Assembly (NCBI RefSeq): GCF_023101765.2
Contig: NC_064217.1
Coordinates: forward strand, 10,885,788-10,949,787
From: Spodoptera frugiperda
Taxonomy: Eukaryota; Arthropoda; Insecta; Lepidoptera; Noctuidae
Reading direction: 5' to 3'
Length of the DNA: 64,000 bases
Shown here piece after piece: positions 23,111 to 36,100 of the stretch (positions are counted from its first letter, which is position 1; the number at the start of each line of letters is the position of its first letter). The notes below the pieces were generated by a model, which was not told where the DNA came from, did not search any database, and worked only from the letters and a program-made list of their open reading frames with translations. The position numbers and the translations under genes were made by a program.

Positions 23111-24187
23111 AATCGTCTTAATACATTGATTGATAATAAATGTCAATTTCTTCTCCACCAGTATTATGTTCCTAGTACTGTCAGTGATTATCTTCTCAGC
23201 ACAGCACGTTTATGTTTTTTATCACCATCTTGAAGCGGTACGGAAACCTACACTCGAGTAATCGTGTTAAATGTGCTGCGAACGGCGATAAGTGGCTGTG
23301 ATGGCTTCAACATTGGATGGGTTCGCATACCGTATGATACACTTACTTACATACAATATATAGTATGTATATAGTGTATAGAAGTTACGGTGTTAATGTC
23401 TTAGTGGTCTATTATTTGCAGCGTTCGACTGACCGGTCTTCTGGATTGTCCTGGACAATTTTAGCATATTTTTGGACATTTCTGGCTTCGAAATTCTTAA
23501 TATTTTCGATATTGGGTAGGTACTTTTAAACGGAGCAACAGACTGGCCAACTTTCAGAAAAGTTTTAGTTAAGCTAAATTTCTATGCAAAATCTTCACCT
23601 ATCTATCTGCAATAAAGCAATGGTTGAAAGGATAATTGGTCTAAGCGACATTTTTTTTATATTATTCTATATACATATTCGCAATCATACATTTTTTCGC
23701 TATCGTCTAATGTATAATATCAATATCACAAAAAAAACTCTTAAATCAATCAGCCACTCAACGGTCGATATTATTTTTTGCACATTGCGTAAATACCTAA
23801 ATCCTTTACCTTGCACAAGAGAAGTGGAACTATAAAATCTCATAAAGCAGTCTATTTTATTACTGAAAGAAACCTTGCCTACCTACAAGTACTACATTCT
23901 AAATCAAATGCGATTTAATAGCTTTAGATTAATAAATAAATAATTTCTATTATGACTAGTAACAGACAATAAGGTCAGATACCTCGTGTGCCTTGACATT
24001 GTACCGCTAACACTAAATTAAAACTGTGCTGACTTATTTCGAGGTCTGTCAAAATTGAAATGTTTTTGAATAGAATTGGTCTAATTTATCCGGTTGCATT
24101 GTTCTGAACTTCATTCTGTATAGTTATTATGTAAAAAGTAGTGGGAAAATTCACATTACCTATCAGCATAGATATTAAAATTATCAA
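23111..24187. other. Intron, no feature recognised
   Basis: AT-rich sequence without a supported exon or repeat. Confidence 0.4.
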
Positions 24188-24200
24188 GCGTATGGTTATA

Positions 24201-24359
24201 CTGATCCGGAGCTGCGACTATCTAGCGGGTTTACCGGGGCTCCGGCTCGAAAAGCAGGAGTACGAACGGGGTGGTTTTTAGTCAGTAAAAGTCTGACACT
24301 ACCTCTCGCCTCGCCCAAGACAGGAGAAGTCATTGGATGATTTTCCCCTCGTAAAAAAA
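24201..24359 (+). repeat. R1-like LINE 3' tail, copy 6, with target duplication
   Basis: It starts CTGATCCGGAGCTGCG and ends GATTTTCCCCTCGT plus A7. The flanks GCGTATGGTTATA (24188-24200) and GCGTATAACTATA (24360-24372) are a 13-bp target duplication with three differences. Confidence 0.87.
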
Positions 24360-24822
24360 GCGTATAACTATAACCTTTAATCCCATATGTAATAACATAT
24401 ATCTGGTGATAAGTGAATCTTGCCTATTGTATAATACCCATGTGCATCTCTGCCTACCCCTGTAATTGAGCCACTGAAAGTCATTACGCTAGTATTATGT
24501 ACAGTTAATTAAGTTACGATACCATCAATATTGCATGTTCAGTTTGCAGACAACGGCATTCAATTACACTATCTAATTTGTGTTGTAATCGGGTCAAGAT
24601 GACATTGTCGCCGGATTAATTATCTTATGTGGCCCTGCATCACTGCTGTAGTTTAATACAGCTGAATATGATGGCACAATAGAACTTTATTATGCGTAAA
24701 GTGGCTTACCTATACTAGGTTTAGTAACTTACTTAATATTGTTACTTGAATTTTGTTTAAAAAAGGTCTGCAAAACAGACATAATTTTGCTTAATTTGAC
24801 ATACATTTTATCTTTGTTCCAG

Positions 24823-25271
24823 CTAAACCGCAGAAAACGAACTCAGCCAGAAAACAGACAAGAGCTAAACGGCTACATAGCAAACTCGACCGTATACGTC
24901 ACATCGATCAACGAGAACGGAGCGATCGAGAGCAAGCCGACCATATCTTCCCCGAAAGCCCAACCCAAATCCCTCCAGGCGAAGCCAGCCCCAGTCATAG
25001 CTAACGGAATCGACAAAAAGAAAGACATAATAAAAGAAGAAGATAAAGTGGAACCAGAGAAACACGAAGTTGACGCGAGTGAAAAGGTTAAAGTGGTTTG
25101 TGAGAGTGATAGTGGAGTGGTAGTGGATAGGGATATTAGTGACGCGTATAGTGTGGCTAGGGAGCACCTGAACAACGGCAGGAGTGAGAAACTGATTGGG
25201 GAACAGCCTGACCATAGGATCAGAGCTACCGCCATCGTCGAGAACAATAAGCTTGGACCTGGAGAGAACCG
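24823..25271 (+). CDS. Large internal exon, Lys/Glu/Ser-rich disordered linker
   Basis: The acceptor is TTTGTTCCAG and the donor is AACCG|GTGAGT. The frame starts in phase 0, matching the phase-0 end of exon 19214-19347, and runs 149 codons plus two bases (phase 2 end). It begins LNRRKRTQPENRQELNGY and continues with a region rich in S, P, K and E, including a KKKD...KEEDKVEPEKHE stretch, which suggests an intrinsically disordered linker between domains. Codon use shifts from AACGGC-like GC-rich codons at the 5' end to AGT/GTG-rich codons in the middle. No catalytic motif is visible. Long opposite-strand reading frames in the same place are shadows of this exon. Confidence 0.8.
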
Positions 25272-25850
25272 GTGAGTTTTAGATGATAGATTTATTATTG
25301 TGACAAAGCCTTGCTAATGGTCCTTAAGTTGGTCATAATAATTTATTAGGTGAAAAGGTAGGATTCCTACTGATAATCATTTCATAGCCGTGTTTTTCAT
25401 TCGACGTTATAAAGTTCGGTGTTGTATTTAAAAAGCCAGACTGGATTGAGTTATTATTTATTTAATTGTAATGCCAGATAAAATAACTGGCTTGGAACAA
25501 CAGCACATCCATCGTTTTGCATAAATTATGTGAAAATTGAAACGGATTTCATTCTTTACAGTAAATATTTCCCCACTTTTTGTGGAGATCATAATTGTTC
25601 GAATAAATAGTATGTAGTTCGTGAATGGAGGGGTAATTTTCTTTTTTATATTTGATGATTTGATTTGATAGATCAGGTTATTTGTGTTAGATCCGGGTAA
25701 AGTAAAAAGTTTTAGGTATTTTAAATTGAGATTGTTAATAGTAATTAATCAGTGCGAATTCGCATATTTAGGCCGTGGGTCCCTTTGTCCGTTGTGCTGC
25801 ATTGTATCGCAACGGTGTGATGTAATGGGGCATGTCATAAAATATGGATA

Positions 25851-25913
25851 TCGACGGTTGAAAGGCTAATTGAAAAAAATGTCACTTAGTTCAATTAGGC
25901 TTTCAACCGTCGA
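25851..25913. repeat. Hairpin with 23-bp arms
   Basis: TCGACGGTTGAAAGGCTAAT plus TGAA pairs with its complement at 25890-25913, with one mismatch and a ~16-nt loop. It is probably part of a fold-back MITE extending left to about 25760. Confidence 0.7.
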
Positions 25914-28570
25914 TTTGGAAATTATTCTGACAATAAATTCGCTATTTTATTAAAGATAACAAACAGCAAATATTACTGGCGATCTCAATACTAAGAACAA
26001 GAGTCATTATCTTTATTTTAAAAGCAATTTAACGCAAAAACCTAATCCAACTAATCTAAGCAAAAAACGACGAATTTAAAAATAATTCCAAATTGATTGA
26101 TTGATTGATTGATAAAAACCGTTGTCTTAGAAAGTGAACGAGGTAGGAAATGATTACTGAATCACAGTCCAAGGTCAGACAGTCAGTTGCTGAACACTGA
26201 ACACTGAACATATACCATTGAGATCAGGTTACAGAGACACGGTCTCAACTATCCAAGTCTTGATTGCCCCTCTTAATATTGTGATTACTAGTCCCAAGTG
26301 TGTCTTTTGAGATTGTGATGGGAGTTCCAGGGGATTTTAATGATGTATTCCGAGTAGTTTTGGTCTTAATACCTTTGTTAATGTTTTTGGTTGGGATTAA
26401 TTTGCTGTAGTTGTAATGTTTTCATCGTTTCTTTAGTACATAGTTGTGTGGTTTTTGGGGGATTGTGTTGAGGAGTGTTAAGGATTACAGTCGGTTTTGC
26501 AAGTTAATAGTCTGTTCTTTTGCGAGCCATCGCTTCTTCTCCTCTAATAATATCTTCTGATTTATTTCGTTGCGGGATCAAAGACAGTCATTCATGTCCC
26601 TGGGACGCGCCGGACTTCAATGTTCCGGTGTTTTCATGGTTGTATCTACTGTAGATCCTGGTGCACAGGAGGTGCAGCGGTACGGGAGGTTGTGGCGGGC
26701 TTGTCCCACAAAAAAGTCCTATGCAGTGAACGTCTAGACGTTGAAGTTGTCCATATCAACAAATTTAATGATGATGAATATTGTTTTGCCTAAATTTTTC
26801 CATGGAATGTTCACTTATTAGGAAGAATGTCACTTTACTGACAAACCAACCCAGTCCCTTCTTGCATGTAGATACAAGAGAGACCGCGAGAATTCAAATT
26901 CTTTCGCCGTGAGCATAGTTTTACTTAACCTAGGATTCTTATAAAATGCCATGCATTCAGAAATGTTTGTGCGTTCCATTCTATCTTCTATGGTATCTAT
27001 GGTATTTTAATTAAGTTTGCTATGACGCTGGATGTCGGCACTAGGCTTTGTATCGCCATTTTGTTTTAATTGGAAGGCTAGTATGATGTAGTATACTTTT
27101 AATCCTATGTCTTCGTTATCTTAAATTATATGAGATGGTCTGTAATAGTTATTATTAACTATTTGATTAAGTCAGTCACTTGTTGATTTGATATCGGTTT
27201 TAGCTTGCTTTCTGGAAATTCTTATTAGTCTGTTTTTTTGATCTTCTGATTAAAGACACAAATTCATAAAAAAATCTACACTTTCTCACAAGTTTTCTGC
27301 AAGATTTCTACTTTCAAAACATATCAAACAATAATCAACATAGTCAAATTAATCTAATCGCGAATATGTACATAGAATTGGTATTCCTATGTTTTTTACT
27401 AGACACCCAGTCAGTCTTTGAATTCCTAGCGTCAATTAGACTATGAATAGTAAGGCAGATAATAAAAATTATGCAAATATAAGCCACGTCTCTATATGTA
27501 GTGGGTTTCATTATTAATCCATTCACGTATCTTCCGCGTTCAAGATCGGTTCGATATCATGGATATTGGCAAGCTATCTGGATGGGACCGGGTTTGAATA
27601 CCTTCCTTGGTTATTAAACAAGAGTGTGTAGTGACCATCTTAAAATATTCTTGTATTAAATTGGAAAATGCGGGTTTGAAATCACTTAATTGAGAAAATT
27701 AGGAATATTTTACGGGAATAATACATTCATTATTGTGTTATTGGCTTACTCAAGAAACTGTTTGATGAGGAATTCGATTAGTTTAAAGCCATGCTAAAGG
27801 CTCATATTCATGAGCAGCATTCCGCGGAATGCTTATGAAATGAACTAGCATGTCTCACAAAAGTTATAATAAAATTAGGGAATAATATAGTTTTCAATAT
27901 AAACAAGTAACTAAAATTCCAAATCAGTCAGTCTATCGTTTATTATTGATTATTTGAATCGTAATTATTCATTTAGCACGTGTCACGTAAAAGCATAAGG
28001 CATTAACAAAAGATTAGTACACGCAATTATAATTCGTATTTCAATTGCAATACAGTTATGAATGCTTTGATAAACAATTAGCTTAGTGATTTATAGTTTT
28101 AATTGTGTCTTGGGCAATCCCTGACGCCATTTTGTGACGTCATTGTACAAGCAATTGTTCAATGATTGCTTGAGTCATCAATTATAATTGTATGTAAAAA
28201 AAAACAAGAATTCTGCGCAATTAGGTATATTGTTTATATGTGGCTATAATTGTGTCTATTTTAATTTTTTTTCGTAAACTATGTGTGGTTCAAAGTTCTT
28301 TTCTTTTTGTGTGTGGTCAAAATTGATTGATTGATTATAAAGTTGATTTTTTGACTAAGATAATTGAGGACGGATAAGATAATATGAATACAGTATGTAG
28401 TTTTATTCTCGTAATCGATAAATTCTTACTTTAGCTGATAGTGTTTTATTCATTTTTTTATTGCAAGTAAAAACTATGTCATTAATTCTACCTTTTTCGC
28501 CAGTATTTCCCTAACCTTAGCAACTACAATATTGTTAAGTTAAAAATTGTAAAAAAATATTCGAAAAATA
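25914..28570. other. Intron with minor repeats
   Basis: It contains a (TTGA)n run at 26094-26112, a GAT-tailed repeat remnant near 26640-26775 (CAGGAGGTGCAGCGGTACGG to TTAATGATGATGAA), and a perfect palindrome GCATTCCGCGGAATGC near 27818. No supported exon. Confidence 0.4.
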
Positions 28571-28666
28571 ATGAATTTTAACGAAGTTATTCGTCTCATC
28601 TGCGACCTTGCGCACACGCAACCTCGGAGAGGCTTCTTGATCACGCTAGGCAAAAAACCAGGCAAG
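28571..28666 (+). CDS. Candidate alternative first coding exon (32 codons)
   Basis: An ATG opens 32 codons (MNFNEVIRLICDLAHT, then QPRRGFLITLGKKPGK) ending at AAG|GTTAGT, a good donor. The stretch is clearly GC-richer than the AT-rich sequence on both sides, which is why it stands out. Its phase-0 end does not match the phase-2 end of exon 24823-25271, so it could not share that exon's acceptor without a frame change. It may instead be an exon of another isoform, an exon of a nested gene, or a piece of an unrecognised repeat. No promoter was identified. Confidence 0.3.
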
Positions 28667-28975
28667 GTTAGTCTGGACTCAAGTCTACTTTTTTAATGTA
28701 AATTTTTACATTGCTTTTATTTTATCTGTGAAACTTTACTGGGTTATTGAAACTATTGGACTGAAGATACAGATTAAGTTCGAGGCTTTCTTGCACTGTT
28801 TTTTTTTTTCATGGTATTTATTATTGACTTACTTTTTAGTTTTCAGTGTTATACAGATATAACTTATCTAGCTATCTGTGGTCTTTTCCATATTCAGACG
28901 TCTCAGGTTCACTCACAGTCATCGCGGTTAAAATTAAATGTCCAACCCAAAATCCAATCAAAAATTTTAACTGCA

Positions 28976-29150
28976 GGGTTGGCGCGGTGGTTGTGTAATT
29001 GGCTGCCGTGCAACGTGTAGCGGGTTCGATTCCCTCACAGACAACTTTTTGTATGATTCATAAATTGTTGTTTCGGGTCTGATTATGTGAAATTGTATAT
29101 TTGTAAATGCACTCACGACACAGGAGAAAATCCTAGTGTGAGGCAACGTC
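28976..29150 (+). repeat. SINE family A with tRNA-like head
   Basis: GGCGCGGTGGTTGTGTAATTGG is A-box-like and AGCGGGTTCGATTCCCTC contains a canonical B box. The body has ATAAATTGTTGTTTCGGGTC and the tail CGACACAGGAGAAAATCCTA. The order is the same as in 9552-9735. The B box alone might mislead a tRNA search. Confidence 0.8.
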
Positions 29151-29533
29151 AGAAATCGAAAACCGAATTATAAAACTTGTAGTTGTTTGTTCAAATTGAA
29201 GAAAATTTTAATCTTTCTTTAAAACTTTACTGCAGTCACCTAAAAACACGATAAATTCTACTTAACCACAGCCAATACTTAAACCTAATACATACTCAAC
29301 TTCATTACCATCCCTAATAACACCATACACACCGTATATTCATCCTATATTTATCTCAGTAGTACCAGTAGCTATGTCTATTATATCTCTGTAATTATGC
29401 ACGATAAGATCATGGTGATGCTGACCAGTATCGGACGGAACATGCGTATCAATGCTTAGGTACAGGTTTTTAATTTAAATGATCGTTTCTGTCTGATACA
29501 TCTATCTATTGGATAAATGCGTACTTACACAAC

Positions 29534-29753
29534 AACGTCACGCATTTTTGTCCCTGAAGGTGAAGGGATAGGCAGAGATGCACATTACGGCACGTAATGT
29601 CACTGTACAATGTACACCCACTTTTAGGGTGAGCCTCCTACCATAATATACTTACATATACTGGGAGCAATTCCAGGCACTGAGACACAGAGAAATTTTC
29701 GAAAAATCGAAAAAGGCCGGTAAATCTTTTCCCGACACGGGAATCCAACCCAA
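29534..29753 (-). repeat. SINE family B, near full length
   Basis: On the minus strand: head GGTTGGATTCCCGTGTCGGG (B-box-like), CGATTTTTCGAAAATTTCTC, then GCCTGGAATTGCTCCCAGTA, AGGCTCACCCTAAAAGTGGG, CGTGCCGTAATGTGCATCTC and the end GACAAAAATGCGTGACGTT. This is the best copy here and links the partial copies at 1489, 1878-2052 and 51907. Confidence 0.75.
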
Positions 29754-31299
29754 GTTTACATTTTAAATAATATGCGTACAATGGGTGGTTGTTTGTTGTG
29801 GATATGAAAGGGTGTTTGCCGTTCTTTGACAGCATCGTGGAGGATTTTTTTGATATTCCAAATATTTTTTTATGTCTCTGGAGATAGTTTGAAGTGAAGG
29901 AGGGAAGAGGGAGACTATCGCTCCGTTTTGCCCTTTTCATTCGTTTTAATAGCAAACTAAACTGCATCATTTTCAGATTACAGATCTTAGGAGACGTACT
30001 CACCCCTCTGTATACAGTTAAGTGTAAGGAACCCAAAAGACACAGTTATTATAATTTTCCTGTCCACTGATCGACGCAGACGCACTAGTTAGTTTCAATT
30101 TTACAATTACGTACACTGTGTACCTCTCCCGTTACCCGCTAGATGGCGGTACTGTCGTTTGTGGATCAAGCTGAGATTTGATATAATGCCTTGTAATAAT
30201 GTCAATATTATTATATGACTTCTGTTTATAAAACTAGGTTATTCTTCTTAAAAAATTATAGTAAGTAAAAAAACTTCTCTCACAAGATGCTAAGTTAGCC
30301 AAAGTATGAAATACTAGGTCAACTAAATGCATAGTTTAACAATGTTGATGTGCAATATGCATAACTAAATATCACGTAGACAATATCACAATAGTCTAAA
30401 ACAGTGTAGCTCGAACAAATCGCATTTTAAAATTCCTTCCATAGCATTTAAAATATTTATCGACTATTTTTTTTATTATAATATTTCGAGTTTGGAATTG
30501 CAAATAATGGTTGTTTATCCTAGGATTTATAACAAAAAAATATTATGTACACCTAACAATAATCATGTTTTTATTTTAATAAAATGGATGACTATTCAAG
30601 TCATAACATGATCAATCGGTAATTATTGCAAACTCATTCTTTCCAGTCAATTGATGACAAAAAATCTAAGTAAGTAAGTAAAATATGAATCTAGAACAGC
30701 ATTGGTCGCGGTCCAATCGGTGTTCCGCTTCGATGGGTGCCACCCCTTGCATCATGGCCACCATGCATGCTGTCTACCTCCACATAATGGGCAGAGCTTC
30801 CCATAGTCCTATGGTCCAAGCCAATCCATGTGCGTAATAGTAGTCTTTGTAATAGAACTATTTTATTTTAAAATGGCCAATTTAAATGAAAGTTTGGTTT
30901 TGAATGGAAGTTTTTTTGGAGTTTATAATATTATTAATCAAAATTATAGAAAATGTTCAAAATATTTGTTTGTAAATTGTTATTGAAATAAAATTGTTTA
31001 TAGTCGATTTGAAACTGCTGTTCTTGCATTAAAATCCCCTAAAGAAAATAAAACGAATAACGTAATGTTTTAGTAGAACCACAGAATAAATAGTACAAGT
31101 AGTAGTACCTACTAATTCAACCGCTACAAATACAACTAATACTAATTCTAAATCAAATAATGGAATTATTACACCAGTATCTGACCGCAAGGAGCGTCAC
31201 CAAATCAGCGTCACTAGTTCACTACGCGACATCTGAATGATCCTATTGGGAAAATTCAAACTTTTCATCCGTTATTACGCTACGTTCTCAACAATAGAA
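29754..31299. other. Intron, one possible repeat
   Basis: A GC-richer segment at about 30710-30835 (GGTCGCGGTCCAATCGGTGT, ATGGGTGCCACCCC, CATGGCCACCATGCATGC) stands out and may be an unrecognised repeat. The rest is AT-rich and featureless. Confidence 0.35.
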
Positions 31300-31500
31300 C
31301 GACCTCAGCCTTGCGCGCGCGCACCCAGGTAGATCATGCCGACTCAGTCAATCGCCGGCACTTGTCGGAGCAACACTTGTCGTTAACCGTCTTTGTAAGG
31401 ATAGGGTGCGTACCTGCCCCCACCTGTACGTCACCCCCCTCCCCCCGGAGGTGCGCGCGCGCCGCGTCCCACGCATCCCATTATTTGTATTCAGAATTTT
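31300..31500 (+). promoter_or_regulatory. CpG-rich promoter-like region
   Basis: The region holds two runs of alternating GCGCGC (near 31313 and 31456), a C-rich CCCCCCTCCCCCCGG tract, and overall GC content far above the surroundings. It lies directly upstream of the candidate exon 31602-31628. This may be an internal promoter of the large gene. Confidence 0.35.
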
Positions 31501-31601
31501 TTCGTGATACCCGCCGTTGGATGTTTTTTGTTGTAATTTGAAGTGAATGTTTGGAATTTAGTGTTTTGTGTTGTGTTGTGATGTGCACTGTGTTGTTCTA
31601 G

Positions 31602-31628
31602 GATGCATTACAAACAATTGTTCAAGAG
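31602..31628 (+). CDS. Candidate microexon or alternative first exon end
   Basis: TGTGTTGTTCTAG|G gives a plausible acceptor, and GAG|GTAATG a plausible donor, 27 nt apart. An ATG at 31603 opens MHYKQLFK and the exon ends in phase 2, the same phase as exon 24823-25271. It could therefore be a 27-nt in-frame cassette after that exon, or the start codon of a transcript initiated in the CpG-rich region just upstream (31305-31480). The segment is short and chance is a real alternative. Confidence 0.3.
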
Positions 31629-33018
31629 GTAATGTTTGCTATTTGTTTTACTTTAGATTCAGTAAGTTTTCAACTGTTGGGAGAAGTTGTTATGAGGTCC
31701 CGCGGGGAAGTTTTCAAGTCGTTAAGCTCAGCCTTTGAGAGATCATTGTTTCCTGAGTCGGTTGTGGGCTAAACATGGATTATGTCGGGAACTCTGTGTT
31801 AAGTGGGAATGTTTGGGAACATCCTGGAAAAAATACCATGAGGGAATCAAAGGAATGGTATTTTAGTCCAATTTAGAGTAGCAGTTTATGTTTAACGGTT
31901 TTATGAATCTGTATTTAAGGTTTAGATTTATGTAAATATTAGGTATTGGTATTTTAATACCTATTTACCTATTAGGTATTTGATATGAACCTTTGATATT
32001 TCCTTCCTACGTATAGTTAGATTTACCTTACAACTATATATTTACAAAGTTCATTATCCTTGTCAATGTATTTAATAACCATTACATTTCCTATTAAAGT
32101 TATTTAGGTCGATATTCCAATATCATTTCCTGAAAAATAAAATAAATTAACGTTTAATTACTGAATCCTAAGGCCAGTATCTGAACAACAATAACAGCTT
32201 ATTTTCTTTGATTACTAGGCAATATAGATAATCCCACGGTAATCAAAAACAGGATGTACTAATTACCTACAGCTATAAGTGTAATGTTTGTGAGAAATAT
32301 TGCAAATGCTTTAGCTGAGGAAATCTGTGACTCTGCAGTGACGAAATGTAGAAAGTGAAAATTTAAAGATTCTAGTTTTGATTATTACCGTAACTTAATG
32401 CTGATTTATTAAATAGGTACTATCAGAAAGACTTGAATGGATTTATGTTTTAGTATGCATAGGCTTACCTAGTATACGAATCAATGTTGACGATGAAAAT
32501 GACGGTAAATTGAATCTTTCAAAGGTTTGATATCTATGGGAAGCATTCGGTTTCATTGTATATTACTATGCACAGAGTGTCCCTTTCTAAGAAAGAAGCC
32601 ATTATAACAAACAGTAGGAAATGTCGTTACTAATGCTACCTTTTCACAAGTCACCAAAGGGCTACAAATGGAATTTAAGCCTTAATCACTTGAAACAAAG
32701 ATGGAATCACAAAGTTAAGAAAATAGAAACGTAAATCTTTCAGGGTATTAACAATAATTTCTAAAAACAACACGTAATCATTTCCATAACTGCGTTTAGA
32801 TCATACTCCTACGATCCAATTTCAAGAAAAGACAGATACAGTTAAGAGCACCAATTATCGTGACTATAAGCAATTTGCACAAGTGTTAAGTATGGTGCAA
32901 AATAAATGTTGCAATTGTGCTTAGGTACACAGAAATGAGAATGAAACTGTTGCACGCGACAGACAACCTGATCCAATTGTGCACAGACATTATCGAGATG
33001 AAGCAAACATTCATTACA
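31629..33018. other. Intron, no feature recognised
   Basis: AT-rich sequence without a supported exon or repeat. Confidence 0.4.
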
Positions 33019-33152
33019 CTTAGTACGAGTTTGCTTTACGTACAACGAAACAGAAACGAGAGCGTATTCGGCGATCTGATTGGTTGGTTCATTTCTACTG
33101 GCCAATCAGATCGCTGATTGCGCTCTCGTTAAACGTAAAAGAAACTCGTAAT
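33019..33152. mobile_element. Fold-back MITE
   Basis: ACGAGTTTGCTTTACGT...AACGAGAGCG...GCGATCTGATTGG on the left mirrors CCAATCAGATCGC...CGCTCTCGTTAAACGT...AACTCGT on the right. The arms are ~50 bp with small gaps and the centre is short. Confidence 0.75.
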
Positions 33153-36100
33153 AAGCCCACAGTTAAACAAAGTTACGTCAGACAATGTGGAAAATATTGC
33201 AATTGAACCAATATTTGCTCTAAAACTCAATAACAATTGGAAAGAAGATACAGATTCTGAATAAGTTAATCGATTTCTTCTTCTATGGTTAAATTTAATT
33301 AGCAATAAACTTACCTTATTTAATTAAAACTAGTCTTATTAAAGTCATCAAAGCTATAGCATTTGATTATCCCATCAAGTTTAACTCTAAGAATGGAATG
33401 TGATATACCAAAACTACCTTTATGAATGGTATAAGTGCCTTTATTAAATAATACGTTGTAGGCATAATTCTTTTATTATTTAACTGTTGCATAACTTTCT
33501 TTATCATCGTAAAATGTATTGGATTCTTTTCTATTCATTATTTTTTAAGGAATGTTGGATTTAAATCTCCTATAATATTAGGAGACTTTTCTACATTTAC
33601 ATCTATGTTCAATAAATTAGAATATATCTGAGCTGTCAAATCTCCAGCTAATTAGTCACACGTATGATTTATTTTTATTACATTATCATTATAAATACTT
33701 TCAAGTTCATCGTCATTAATTTTAACTCTCGATTCGGCCCGTTACAAGTGAAGTGTGATATTATAAAGTAGTACTGCATGTCACGTGAACCGAACTGGTA
33801 TTTCCTAGTCCGTGTGAGCCGGTAGTCTGCAGTCGGCACAAAACGCTCTCTTGTCCCCGATCCAGTAACGATTGTTAGTGAAATTCTCTGCAGTAATAGT
33901 TGTAATTTTAATGGAATTATCTCTAATTGTTTCTCTATTAAATTCTACTGTTTCTTACTTATCTTTGTAATGGTTTCATTACTTACTGCTGCCGGAGTTT
34001 TACTGTTAATCCTTCCACTTGAATGGCTTTGCTTTTTAAATTAATTGCTTGATTTTATCGGGCATGGTATTTAGATGTATCTAATGACTGGATTTTGAAA
34101 GCTTCAGAGATGTCCAAAACTGTTTAACTTTCTATTTGTATTGTAATATTTGCTTTTACTGACGTCTTGTTAAAAAGCGTATTCGTGTGTATAGTTCAAT
34201 ATTAGTTTTAAGTATATTTAAAGTAAATAGTTTGTTTAAACTGCATTTCGTTCTCGTTATACTTTGGCCAGTTTTACTTATCACAATTATTTATATTTAT
34301 TTATGTATTTACTTCGGTTCAACATAAAAGTTTTTTACTTTTCGTCTGGAAACTGGAACGGCCAAGATTCCGATGAATCGTGACGTGGTTGTTTCGGTTT
34401 AACGTGGACCGCGTGACGTCAGGTCATTCTTATAATTAGCCATGAAGTAAATATGACTAGCTATGTATTAATAAATATCTTATTTAATAGTGGGCACTAC
34501 AGATATTGGGGGTTTTTATAATGAATGGTTGCAGGGTACTTACTGCAATTACTTGCAAAATGTAGCGAGGAATGTTATAATGAATTGTTTTATATTATCT
34601 ACCACACTTACTTTGACATTTGTTTATTATATTCCCTCAAATACTTTTCAATCTTTTCATAAAAATATAATAATTAGAATACTTGAAAATCGTGACAACG
34701 AATCGTATGGCACTGGAAACCATCAAAATCTCTTAGAAGCATCACTTTGCCGCGGGCGTCTACATTATTAATCCTTACCCAAGTTCGTTTGTAACTCTTC
34801 ATACCTACTTTATTTTTTGTAACTTTCCCATGAAAGTGTGCATTAAGGACGGCTACACACGATGCCCTGAGGCGGGGCCGGTAATATTTCGAGTAACAAG
34901 AGCTGCTCGTGTATCCGTGGTGCCTTTCACACGATTCTTCGCATTAGATGCTACAAGACTTATCTGTTCATTTGGTCCGTGTGCTACTTCTACTGTATTA
35001 AGTTCAATCACATTAATATTTTCTTGTTGATAATGATAACTGTATAACCATAGTTATTTATAACCAATTCTATTATGTTTTTGCAACTTATTTCCGTACT
35101 ATTATTACTGCGTATTGTGCCCAAAATATTACATCTCGACTCAACACTTAAATGTTTTTTGTTCTCTAAACGAAAATGTTGTTTTGGATTTCACACCGAA
35201 TCATAGTTCTGTTAGCTACGTTCTAGAGACACGAGCGTGTAAAATTTTCAACCACTCGTACCATTTTACACGTGTTTAGCGGTATTATCATCCGTTCTCA
35301 CCGCTCTCTGTGAATCTATTAATATTAGAGCGGGTCGGCCGTGGTTGTTGCGTGCACCGACGTTGCAGACCAATCAAGTTCTTCCACTTTTTTAAATGCA
35401 TCATGAACATGTACGCAGGCCAGACGGATGTCCTATCCATCTTTTTATTACTTTGTAAAAACTGACAGACATACCCGTGCAATATTTCTGTTGTATTCGC
35501 TCTCCTGTTTTCCCTCTAGTGGTTTTGCCCCTATCATGGTAGACACAGTAAGTATAGGTACTAAGTTATCATTTTTCTTTTGTTCTGAGCTTGTGACAGT
35601 ACCTAAAACATTTTCTACTTTTGTTATAAGCTTTATTTTAGTCATAGTTATTTCCCCAGTGGCGTTTCTTACCCTTATCATAGGCAGAGTAATTGTTTAT
35701 GGGAACATGTTTGTATGTTAAGGCTTGGAAATACACGACTTGTAAGTAGCACTTTTTATTACGCTTATGTATGTATTAATGTTGTATTTTGTATCCTATC
35801 CTGATTTACGCAGATACCTCTTTTGTAGAGGAGACACATGGTCCTAGAGTGAACTCTCACGAGTTTTTAATAATGATAATGTGATATAAGCCAATTTATT
35901 TGCCTACTTTTACTTCAAACAATGTTTCTAAATATGGCCGTATTTATTTATAGCCCACATTATACTAAAACAATGTCCAAGAGTCTATTCCAGAAAGACG
36001 GGTTATGTAATATAATATCGTTTAGGTGACCCTTTTCTTCAGGCTGTACTTAGGTCTCGAAACAGCTGACATCTTGACCAATCTTAACACTGTTTTTCGC

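Noticed and set aside
24865..25247. Two long minus-strand reading frames
   Set aside because: They overlap the well-supported + strand exon 24823-25271 and are its shadows.
28976..29050. tRNA-like sequence with canonical B box
   Set aside because: It is the head of a SINE with a body shared by two other loci. The anticodon and acceptor stems do not form a tRNA.
29638..30036. 132-codon minus-strand ORF
   Set aside because: It runs through the SINE B copy at 29534-29753 and has no recognisable motif or splice context.
34860..35060. Minus-strand stretch reading ...IELNTVEVAHGPNEQ...
   Set aside because: It looks somewhat protein-like but is closed by stops within about 65 codons and matches no family I recognise. 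Left as a possible old transposon remnant.
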